Shown one piece after another: positions 41,555 to 48,780 of a stretch of DNA of 64,000 bases. How positions within the stretch are numbered: the first letter of the stretch is position 1; every line of letters starts with the position of its first letter. The position numbers and the translations under genes were made by a program. This stretch comes from Physcousia sp015060555. Its GTDB lineage: Bacteria > Bacteroidota > Bacteroidia > Bacteroidales > Bacteroidaceae. The DNA is taken from NCBI GenBank assembly GCA_015060555.1, contig SUYG01000054.1, positions 1-64,000 of the forward strand, given 5' to 3'. The notes beneath the pieces were generated by a model. That model was not told the origin of the DNA, made no database searches, and saw only the letters and a program-made list of their open reading frames with translations.

Positions 41555-43417
41555 ATGGAAGAACTCAAGCATGAATGTGGTGTGGCGCTGGTTCGCCTGC
41601 TGAAGCCGCAGAGCTACTACGAACAGAAGTACGGCACGCAGTCGTATGGTCTGAACAAACTCTATCTGATGATGGAGAAGCAGCACAACCGCGGTCAGGA
41701 GGGTGCGGGCATTGCTTGTGTGAACATGGATGCGCCTGTCGGCACGGAGTATATGTTCCGTGAGAGGGCGCAGGGAAAAGATGCTATCACGGAGATCTTC
41801 GATAAGATATCTTCCCTTTCGTCCCCTGAGGGGGACGCAAACGCCTCCCCTCGGGGAGGGTGGGAGGGGGCCTCTCTTTTCATGGGCCACCTCCGCTACT
41901 CCACGACCGGCAAGCGTGGCATACAGTATGTGCATCCCTTCCTGCGCCGCAACAACTGGCGTGCGAAGAACCTCTGTCTGTGCGGCAACTTCAACATGAC
42001 GAACATCGAAGAAATCTTCGACAAGATTGTGCAGCAGGGCCAGTCGCCGCGTGTTTACAGCGACTCGTACATCACACTGGAGTGGATGGGTCACCGTCTG
42101 GACCGCGAGGTGGAACGCTGCTTCGTGGAAGCGAAGGAGCTGGGGTTGGAACATACAGACATCACGCGCTACATTGAGGATCACGTGCAGATGACCAATG
42201 TGCTGCGCACGGCGATGGCCGACTACGACGGCGGCTATGTGATGTGTGGTATGACGGGCAGCGGCGAGATGTTTGCCATGCGCGACCCGTGGGGCATACG
42301 TCCTGCGTTCTGGTACAGGGACGACGAGGTGGTGGCCGTGGCCAGCGAGCGCGCTGTGCTGCAGACGACTTTCGACCTGCAAGTGGATGACGTGCAGGAA
42401 CTCTCCGCCGGTCAGGCGCTGATTATCCACAAGGACGGCACAAGCCGCCTGGAGCAGATTATCGGGAAGAAGGCCAACAGCGCATGTAGCTTTGAACGTA
42501 TCTATTTCAGTCGTGGCAACGATTACGACATCTATCATGAACGTAAGCAGCTGGGGCAGCAGCTCACGGAGCCCATCCTGAAAGCCATCGACGGCGACAC
42601 CGAACACACCGTCTTCTCCTTCATCCCCAACACCGCCGAGGTGGCCTTCTACGGCATGATGGAAGGTCTGCGCAGCAAGGGCTTCAGTGTTCGCAGCGAG
42701 AAGGTAGCATGGAAAGACATCAAACTGCGGACCTTCATCACCGAGGCCGGTTCGCGCAACGACCTTGCTTCGCACGTCTATGACATCACCTACGGTTCCC
42801 TGCGTCCTTACGAAGACAACTTGGTTATCATCGACGACAGCATTGTCCGCGGCACGACCCTGAAGGAGAGCATCTTCAAAATCCTCGACCGTCTGCATCC
42901 CCGGAAGATTGTCATGGTCAGCAGCTCGCCACAGATCCGCTATCCCGACTATTACGGCATTGACATGGCCTGCCTGGACGAGTTCTGTGCCTTTCGTGCT
43001 GCCATGGCATTGATTAAGGAGCGAGGAATGGAGGAACTGATTGAGGAGGTGTATAGGTTGTGCAAAAACACAGTGGCCCCCCATTCGGCCCCCGAGGGGG
43101 CTACTAATGTTATGCCCACTGTTAACAAAGGTATAGAAGTCCCCTCGGGGACAGTAGAGGGGGCCTCTACCCCTGTTCGTTTATTATATAAGCCTTTCAG
43201 CATAGAGGACATCAACCAGAAGATGGCCGAGATGCTTCGCCCCGCAGGGATGCAGGCACCTGTTGAGTTCGTCTTCCAGACCATCGAGGGACTCCACGCC
43301 GCTTGTCCCAACCATCCGGGTGACTGGTACTTCACTGGCTGTTACCCAACGCCAGGCGGCAACAAACTCGTGAATGAGGCATTCATCAAATACGTAGAAG
43401 CCATCAACCATAGATAA
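41555..43417 (+). CDS. purF: Amidophosphoribosyltransferase-like enzyme (PurF family)
   Basis: This is a 620-residue class II glutamine amidotransferase with a phosphoribosyltransferase domain, which would start purine synthesis from PRPP. Cys8 (KHECGVAL) is the nucleophile after a 7-residue propeptide. QHNRGQEGAGIA, GHLRYSTTG and CGNFNMTN mark the glutaminase; VIIDDSIVRGTT is the PRPP loop. It is the long form seen in Bacteroidetes. Two repeat insertions replace variable loops: SSPEGDANASPRGGWEGA before GHLRYST (41812-41874) and APEGATNVMP...VPSGTVEGA (43072-43168). Confidence 0.9.
   Translation: MEELKHECGVALVRLLKPQSYYEQKYGTQSYGLNKLYLMMEKQHNRGQEGAGIACVNMDAPVGTEYMFRERAQGKDAITEIFDKISSLSSPEGDANASPRGGWEGASLFMGHLRYSTTGKRGIQYVHPFLRRNNWRAKNLCLCGNFNMTNIEEIFDKIVQQGQSPRVYSDSYITLEWMGHRLDREVERCFVEAKELGLEHTDITRYIEDHVQMTNVLRTAMADYDGGYVMCGMTGSGEMFAMRDPWGIRPAFWYRDDEVVAVASERAVLQTTFDLQVDDVQELSAGQALIIHKDGTSRLEQIIGKKANSACSFERIYFSRGNDYDIYHERKQLGQQLTEPILKAIDGDTEHTVFSFIPNTAEVAFYGMMEGLRSKGFSVRSEKVAWKDIKLRTFITEAGSRNDLASHVYDITYGSLRPYEDNLVIIDDSIVRGTTLKESIFKILDRLHPRKIVMVSSSPQIRYPDYYGIDMACLDEFCAFRAAMALIKERGMEELIEEVYRLCKNTVAPHSAPEGATNVMPTVNKGIEVPSGTVEGASTPVRLLYKPFSIEDINQKMAEMLRPAGMQAPVEFVFQTIEGLHAACPNHPGDWYFTGCYPTPGGNKLVNEAFIKYVEAINHR
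41812..41874 (+). repeat. GC palindromic element in purF (copy 1)
   Basis: Two palindromes, GTCCCCTGAGGGGGAC and CTCCCCTCGGGGAGG, lie side by side and are followed by GGGAGGGGGCC. In frame. Confidence 0.82.
43072..43168 (+). repeat. GC inverted repeat in purF (copy 2)
   Basis: The left arm AGTGGCCCCCCATTCGGCCC pairs with the right arm ending GTAGAGGGGGCCTCT. The core CCCCCGAGGGGGC is shared with gltB and gltD. Confidence 0.85.
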
Positions 43418-43523
43418 ATCGTCAAATTAAAAGGATTGTCAAATTAAAAGGATTGTAAAATCGTAAAATCGTAAAATCGTGAAATAAAAATGATTGTAAA
43501 ATCGTAAAATCGTCAAATAAAAC
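43418..43523. repeat. AT-rich tandem repeats between purF and asnB
   Basis: About twelve degenerate 8-9 bp units of TCGTAAAA, TTGTCAAA and TTAAAAGGA. Confidence 0.82.
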
Positions 43524-43524
43524 C

Positions 43525-45330
43525 ATGTGTGGAATCGTATCAATCTTCAACATTAAGCAGCAGACGCACGAACTGCGCGATAAGGCACTGCGTATGAGTC
43601 AGAAAATTCGTCATCGCGGCCCGGACTGGAGCGGCATCTATAGTGGCGGCTCGGCCATCCTTGCTCACGAACGACTCAGCATCGTGGATCCCGAGAGTGG
43701 CGGACAGCCCTTGTTCTCGCCCGACAGGAAACAAGTGTTGGCCGTCAACGGTGAGATTTACAACCATCAGGAGATACGTCGCCGCTTTGCAGGCCGCTAC
43801 GACTTCCAGACAGGCAGCGACTGCGAAGTCATCCTTGCATTGTATAATGAATGGGCTTCTCCCCTCCCTGACGGGAGAGGGCAGGGGGTGGGTCTTCTTC
43901 TGGAGCAACTCTCCGGTATCTTCGCCTTCGCCCTTTACGACGAGGAGAAGGACGCTTTCCTGATAGCCCGCGACCCCATCGGCGTGATACCTTTATATAT
44001 AGGTTATGACAGCGACGGCACCGTCTATGTCGCTTCCGAACTGAAAGCTCTCGAAGGCCAATGCGAGCGTTATGAACCTTTCCTGCCAGGACACTATTAC
44101 TGGAGTGAAGAGCCGGGCATGAAACGCTACTACCAGCGCGACTGGTTTGAGTATGATGCTGTAAAGAACAACGAAGCAAGCGTGGATGCCATCCGCGATG
44201 CCCTGAAAGCCGCTGTGAAGCGCCAGCTGATGAGCGACGTTCCCTACGGAGTGCTCCTCAGCGGTGGCCTCGACTCCTCTGTCATCTCTGCCATCGCAGA
44301 GCAGTTCAGCGAACATCGCATTGAGGACGACTCTCAGACACGCGCCTATTGGCCCCGCCTGCATTCCTTCGCCGTGGGACTGAAGGGCGCACCCGACTTG
44401 GCAAAGGCACGCCTCGTGGCCGAGCATATCGGCACCGTGCACCACGAAATCAACTACACCATACAGGAGGGCCTTGATGCCATCCGCGATGTCATATACT
44501 TCATAGAAACCTATGATGTGACTACCATTCGCGCCTCCACGCCCATGTACCTGCTGGCGCGTGTCATCAAGTCCATGGGCATCAAGATGGTGCTCTCGGG
44601 CGAGGGTGCCGATGAGATCTTCGGCGGCTACCTTTATTTCCATAAGGCGCCCGATGCGAAAGCCTTCCACGAGGAGACGGTGCGCAAGCTCTCCAAGCTG
44701 CACTACTACGACTGCCTGCGTGCCAACAAGAGTCTGTCGGCATGGGGCGTGGAGGGGCGTGTGCCGTTCCTGGACAAGGAGTTCCTGGATGTGGCCATGC
44801 GCACGAACCCCGAGGCGAAGATGGCAAGGCCCCTCTCTACCTCCCCCCGTGGGGGGGAGGACTCTTTGTCCTATAGAGATGATAGAGTGATGGCAAGCTG
44901 TAATGCAGCTCTCCCCCCCACGGGGGGAGCGGGGAGAGGGGCCGGTATCGAGAAGTACATCCTCCGCTCCGCCTTTGCCGATATGCTGCCCGAGGAAATC
45001 GCATGGCGACAGAAGGAGCAGTTCAGCGATGGGGTAGGGTATAGCTGGATTGACACGCTGAAGAAGATCACCGCTGAGGCTGTCACCGACGAGCAGATGG
45101 CACACGCCGCCGAGCGGTTCCCCATCAACCCGCCGTTGAACAAAGAGGAATACTTCTACCGCAGCATCTTCGCCGAGCACTTCCCCAGCGACAGCGCTGC
45201 ACGCAGCGTGAACCAGGAGGCCAGCGTGGCTTGCTCTACGGCCATCGCCCTGGAATGGGACGCTGCGTTCAAGAACATGAACGACCCCAGCGGACGCGCC
45301 GTGAAGGGGGTACACGAAAAAGCGTATTAA
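43525..45330 (+). CDS. asnB: Asparagine synthase (glutamine-hydrolysing)
   Basis: This is a 601-residue enzyme that makes asparagine from aspartate, ATP and glutamine. Cys2 (MCGIVSI) is the glutaminase nucleophile. RHRGPDWSG, NGEIYNH and SDCEVI mark the N-terminal domain, and LLSGGLDSSVIS is the ATP pyrophosphatase loop. SGEGADEIFGGYLYFHKAP is also diagnostic. Two GC elements insert ASPLPDGRGQGVG (43858-43896) and a loop of about 38 residues, RPLSTSPRGGED...GGAGRGAG (44828-44942). The usual length is about 555, so the excess matches the insertions. Confidence 0.95.
   Translation: MCGIVSIFNIKQQTHELRDKALRMSQKIRHRGPDWSGIYSGGSAILAHERLSIVDPESGGQPLFSPDRKQVLAVNGEIYNHQEIRRRFAGRYDFQTGSDCEVILALYNEWASPLPDGRGQGVGLLLEQLSGIFAFALYDEEKDAFLIARDPIGVIPLYIGYDSDGTVYVASELKALEGQCERYEPFLPGHYYWSEEPGMKRYYQRDWFEYDAVKNNEASVDAIRDALKAAVKRQLMSDVPYGVLLSGGLDSSVISAIAEQFSEHRIEDDSQTRAYWPRLHSFAVGLKGAPDLAKARLVAEHIGTVHHEINYTIQEGLDAIRDVIYFIETYDVTTIRASTPMYLLARVIKSMGIKMVLSGEGADEIFGGYLYFHKAPDAKAFHEETVRKLSKLHYYDCLRANKSLSAWGVEGRVPFLDKEFLDVAMRTNPEAKMARPLSTSPRGGEDSLSYRDDRVMASCNAALPPTGGAGRGAGIEKYILRSAFADMLPEEIAWRQKEQFSDGVGYSWIDTLKKITAEAVTDEQMAHAAERFPINPPLNKEEYFYRSIFAEHFPSDSAARSVNQEASVACSTAIALEWDAAFKNMNDPSGRAVKGVHEKAY
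43858..43896 (+). repeat. GC palindromic element in asnB (copy 1)
   Basis: TCTCCCCTCCCTGACGGGAG followed by AGGGCAGGGGGTGGG. In frame. Confidence 0.8.
44828..44942 (+). repeat. GC inverted repeat in asnB (copy 2)
   Basis: The arms GGCCCCTCTCTACCTCCCCC and ...GGGGAGAGGGGCC enclose about 45 bp. The first 33 bp differ at one base from the element in cbiHC. Confidence 0.9.
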
Positions 45331-45408
45331 TTTGACAATCCTTTTAATTTGACGATTTGACGATTTGACGATTTTACGATTTACAATTATATAATTCACA
45401 ATTACAAA
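45331..45408. repeat. AT-rich tandem repeats between asnB and carAB
   Basis: Units of TTTGACGA / TTTTACGA type, the same family as 43418-43523 in the opposite sense. Confidence 0.8.
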
Positions 45409-45411
45409 TAG

Positions 45412-48400
45412 ATGAAGGACGCAAAACTGATATTGGAAGACGGAACGGTGTTCCAAGGTAAGAGCTTCGGCTATGAGGCTGATGCCGTCGGCGAAGTGGT
45501 GTTCAACACGGCCATGACAGGCTATCCCGAGAGCCTCACAGACCCCAGCTATGCAGGACAAATACTGGTGATGACATACCCGCTGGTGGGGAACTATGGG
45601 GTCCCCCTCTCATCCCCCCAAGGGGGGAAGGCAGGGAATGGGCTGCCGGAGTTTATGGAGAGTGACCGCATTCATGTGAAAGCGATGGTGGTGGCGGATT
45701 ACAGCGAGGCGTATAGCCATTGGAATGCCAAGGAGTCGCTCGGCAGTTGGCTGAAACGCGAACACATCCCCGGCATCACTGGCATCGACACACGGCGGTT
45801 GACACAGGTGCTGCGAGAGCACGGCGTGATGATGGGACGGATAAGCCTCACCCCCGACCCCTCTCCAAGGGGCGAGGGGAGTAAGAACCTTGAGGATTAT
45901 GGTTCCATCAACTGGGTTGAGAAAGTCAGCTGCAAAGAGGTCATTACCTACAAGCCCGAAAGACCCAGCCCCGACCTGTCCCGTCCTCAGCAAAAGAGTT
46001 CTGCTTCGGTCGCCCTCCCCCTAGCGGGGGAGCGGGGAGAGGGTCCTCGCGTCGTGTTGGTCGATTGCGGCGTGAAGGCCAACATCATCCGTTGTCTGCT
46101 GCGTCGTGGTGTGGAGGTCATCCGTGTGCCATGGGACTACGACTTCAACCAGCTCGACTTCGACGGCCTCTTCCTCGCCAACGGACCTGGTGACCCCGAG
46201 CAATGTGAGAAGACGGTGGAGCATATCCGCACGTTCTTGCGAAATGAAGAAGCAAAAGATAACGGCGAGGGTGGGAGAGTGCGTCCCCTCATGGGCATCT
46301 GCCTCGGCAACCAACTGCTGGCTCGTGCCGCAGGAGCTAAGACCTACAAACTGAAATATGGCCACCGCTCGCACAACCAGCCCGTCATGATGGTGAATGG
46401 TTCAGGGTTAATGGTTCACGAATCCTCAACCGCTAACCATGAACCATTCACCAAGAACCATAAGTGTTTCATCACCTCGCAGAATCATGGTTATGCCGTT
46501 GATGCATCTACCTTGCCCGATGACTGGGAACCGCTGTTCGTGAACATGAACGACGGCTCCAACGAGGGCATCCGCCACAAGACAATGCCTTGGTTCAGTG
46601 CCCAGTTCCACCCCGAAGCCTGCAGTGGTCCTACGGACACGGAGTGGATGTTTGATGAGTTTGTATCAAAAGTAAACGAGTTGACAAGTAAACTAGTTGA
46701 CGAGTTGGATGTAGAAACAAAAGTCTCGTCAACTTGTCAACTTGTCAACTTGTCAACTATTAAATCCGTCCTCCTCCTTGGCTCCGGCGCCCTGAAGATT
46801 GGGCAGGCGGGCGAGTTCGACTACAGCGGTGCGCAGGCCCTGAAGGCGCTGAAGGAGGAGGGGGTCAGGAGCATACTCATCAACCCCAACATCGCCACCG
46901 TGCAGACCTCCAAGGATGTGGCCGACGTGGTCTATTTCCAGCCCGTGACGCCGGAGTTCGTGGAGCGCGTCATTGCGAAGGAGCGCCCTGACGGCATTCT
47001 GCTCTCCTTCGGCGGACAGACAGCGTTGAACTGCGGCGTGGAACTCTATAAAAGAGGGGTCTTGGAGAAATACGGCGTGAAGGTCTTGGGCACTCCCGTG
47101 CAGGCCATCATCGACACCGAAGACCGCGACCTCTTCGTGAAGCGGCTCGACGAGATTGGCGTGAAGACCATCAAGAGCGAGGCTTGCGAGACGGTGGCTG
47201 CCGTGCAGAATGCCGCCCACGAGCTGGGCTTCCCCGTCATCCTGCGTGCCGCCTACGCCCTCGGAGGTCTCGGCTCGGGCTTCTGCGACAACGACGAGGA
47301 GCTGCTGAAGCAGGCCGAGGAAGCCTTCGCCTTCTCGCCTCAGGTGCTGGTGGAGAAGTCGCTGAGAGGATGGAAGGAAATAGAGTACGAGGTTGTGCGC
47401 GACCGCTACGACAACTGCATCACCGTGTGCAATATGGAGAACTTCGACCCGCTGGGTATCCACACCGGCGAGAGCATCGTCGTTGCTCCCAGCCAGACAC
47501 TCAGCAACAGCGAGTACCACAAGCTGCGCGCCCTCGCCATCAAGATCATACGCCACATTGGCATCGTGGGCGAGTGCAACGTGCAGTACGCCCTCGACCC
47601 CAACAGCGAGGACTACCGTGTCATCGAGGTCAATGCGCGCCTCAGCCGTTCCTCGGCACTGGCCAGCAAAGCCACAGGCTACCCGCTGGCCTTTGTGGCA
47701 GCCAAGCTCGGCCTCGGCTACGGCCTCTTCGACCTGAAGAACTCCGTCACCAAGACCACCAGCGCCTTCTTTGAGCCCGCCCTCGACTATGTCGTGTGTA
47801 AGATTCCGCGCTGGGACCTCTCCAAGTTCCACGGTGTGAACCACGAGTTAGGCTCCAGTATGAAGAGCGTCGGCGAGGTGATGGCCGTGGGTCGTACCTT
47901 CGAGGAGGCCATTCAGAAAGGCTTGCGCATGATAGGGCAGGGTATGCACGGCTTCGTGGACAATAGAAGACCCACCCCCGACCCCTCCCATCAGGGAGGG
48001 GAGACCTCCGGTGAGCTGAATATTACAAGCGGAAATGCAAGTCTCCCCTTACGGGGAGATTTAGAGGGGTCCCTCCAGCACGCCACCGACACCCGCATCT
48101 TTGTCATCGCACAGGCCATGCTGGTGGGCTACACCGTGGAGCAGATCCACGCGCTGACGAAGATTGACCGCTGGTTCCTGCACAAACTCAAGCACATCGT
48201 GAACATCAACGACCAGCTGCAGGAGTTCTCACAGCTGGCTGACATGGCCGAGGTGATGGAGCCGTTGGAGCTTATCGAATACCTCGAGGCCCCCGAGTTC
48301 GTCAACCTCCTGCGTGCGGCCAAGGTCTATGGCTTCTCGGACTTCCAGATAGCCCGTGCGCTGGGGCTGGGTCGGAACAGCTCGATGGAGAACGCCGGTC

Positions 48401-48516
48401 TCACCGTGCGAGCCTGGCGCAAGGAACTCGGCGTAGTACCCACCGTGAGTCAGATAGACACGCTGGCGGCAGAGTACCCCGCACAAACCAACTACCTCTA
48501 CCTGTCCTATCTCTAA
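45412..48516 (+). CDS. CarA fused to the N-terminal half of CarB (carbamoyl-phosphate synthase)
   Basis: This is a 1034-residue open frame. Residues 1 to about 425 are the glutaminase small subunit (NTAMTGYPESLTDPSY; ANGPGDPEQC; nucleophile Cys297 in GICLGNQ; QFHPEACSGP). Residues about 451-1034 are the first synthetase half of the large subunit (LLLGSGALKIGQAGEFDYSG; GGQTALNCGVEL; RAAYALGGLGSGF; VIEVNARLSRSSALASKATG) and the oligomerisation region, ending TNYLYLSYL. The second ATP-grasp half and the regulatory domain are absent, both here and before glmS. Six in-frame repeats add loops, one of which forms the CarA-CarB joint. In other organisms CarB halves can be separate genes, so a missing half elsewhere in the genome is possible. 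Confidence 0.88.
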   Translation: MKDAKLILEDGTVFQGKSFGYEADAVGEVVFNTAMTGYPESLTDPSYAGQILVMTYPLVGNYGVPLSSPQGGKAGNGLPEFMESDRIHVKAMVVADYSEAYSHWNAKESLGSWLKREHIPGITGIDTRRLTQVLREHGVMMGRISLTPDPSPRGEGSKNLEDYGSINWVEKVSCKEVITYKPERPSPDLSRPQQKSSASVALPLAGERGEGPRVVLVDCGVKANIIRCLLRRGVEVIRVPWDYDFNQLDFDGLFLANGPGDPEQCEKTVEHIRTFLRNEEAKDNGEGGRVRPLMGICLGNQLLARAAGAKTYKLKYGHRSHNQPVMMVNGSGLMVHESSTANHEPFTKNHKCFITSQNHGYAVDASTLPDDWEPLFVNMNDGSNEGIRHKTMPWFSAQFHPEACSGPTDTEWMFDEFVSKVNELTSKLVDELDVETKVSSTCQLVNLSTIKSVLLLGSGALKIGQAGEFDYSGAQALKALKEEGVRSILINPNIATVQTSKDVADVVYFQPVTPEFVERVIAKERPDGILLSFGGQTALNCGVELYKRGVLEKYGVKVLGTPVQAIIDTEDRDLFVKRLDEIGVKTIKSEACETVAAVQNAAHELGFPVILRAAYALGGLGSGFCDNDEELLKQAEEAFAFSPQVLVEKSLRGWKEIEYEVVRDRYDNCITVCNMENFDPLGIHTGESIVVAPSQTLSNSEYHKLRALAIKIIRHIGIVGECNVQYALDPNSEDYRVIEVNARLSRSSALASKATGYPLAFVAAKLGLGYGLFDLKNSVTKTTSAFFEPALDYVVCKIPRWDLSKFHGVNHELGSSMKSVGEVMAVGRTFEEAIQKGLRMIGQGMHGFVDNRRPTPDPSHQGGETSGELNITSGNASLPLRGDLEGSLQHATDTRIFVIAQAMLVGYTVEQIHALTKIDRWFLHKLKHIVNINDQLQEFSQLADMAEVMEPLELIEYLEAPEFVNLLRAAKVYGFSDFQIARALGLGRNSSMENAGLTVRAWRKELGVVPTVSQIDTLAAEYPAQTNYLYLSYL
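45599..45640 (+). repeat. GC palindromic element in carAB (1)
   Basis: GTCCCCCTCTCATCCCCCCA then AGGGGGGAAGGCAGGG. It resembles the dapL element. Confidence 0.82.
45843..45895 (+). repeat. GC palindromic element in carAB (2)
   Basis: CCTCACCCCCGACCCCTCTC then AAGGGGCGAGGGGAGTAAG. It encodes SLTPDPSPRGEGS, as in CobU. Confidence 0.88.
45962..46045 (+). repeat. 84-bp element in carAB (3), inverted copy of the cbiA element
   Basis: Its first 52 bp match the reverse complement of 21120-21171 at 49 positions. Both copies end in GCGGGGAGAGGGTC on the other side. Length is 28 codons. Confidence 0.92.
46392..46452 (+). repeat. Heptamer-type inverted repeat in carAB (4)
   Basis: GGTGAATGGTTCAGGGTTAA pairs with CTAACCATGAACCATTCACC about 20 bp on. 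It is translated as NGSGLMVHESSTANHEPFTK. Confidence 0.82.
46676..46758 (+). repeat. Tandem and inverted repeat forming the CarA-CarB joint (5)
   Basis: AGTTGACAAGT units on the left and three TTGTCAAC units on the right (46730-46757) are inverted with respect to each other. They are translated as a Leu/Val/Thr-rich linker. Confidence 0.88.
47968..48076 (+). repeat. GC inverted repeat in the CarB part (6)
   Basis: AGACCCACCCCCGACCCCTC at the left and TTAGAGGGGTCCCTCC at the right, with inner palindromes around CCCTCCCATCAGGGAGGG and TCCCCTTACGGGGA. Confidence 0.87.
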
Positions 48517-48589
48517 ACAACGATCTCTAAACAATAAAACCTTGTCATTCATCGTTAATCATATATTCTTAGACGTACATCACAACACA

Positions 48590-48778
48590 TTCAAATCGTC
48601 AAATCGTAAATCGTCAAATCGTGAAATAAAGTCATTGTCAATTCGTAAAATCGTGAAATAAAAATGATTGTCAAATCGTAAAATTGTCCAATTAAAATGA
48701 TTGTCCAATTAAAATGATTGTCAAATTAAAAGGATTGTCAATCGTAAATTCGTAAAATCGTAAAATCGTCAAATAAAA
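48590..48778. repeat. Long AT-rich tandem repeat block upstream of glmS
   Basis: About 190 bp of degenerate 8-9 bp units (TCGTCAAA, TCGTAAAA, TTAAAATGA, TTGTCAAA). With the preceding bases it makes up the 264-bp gap between carAB and glmS. No remnant of carB is seen in it. Confidence 0.85.
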
Positions 48779-48780
48779 CC

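Noticed and set aside
45412..48516. Frameshifted or decayed carAB pseudogene
   Set aside because: All conserved motifs of both parts are intact, the frame is open for 1034 codons, and the end falls exactly at the natural mid-point of CarB. No carB remnant follows. A relic cannot be excluded, but the sequence does not look decayed.
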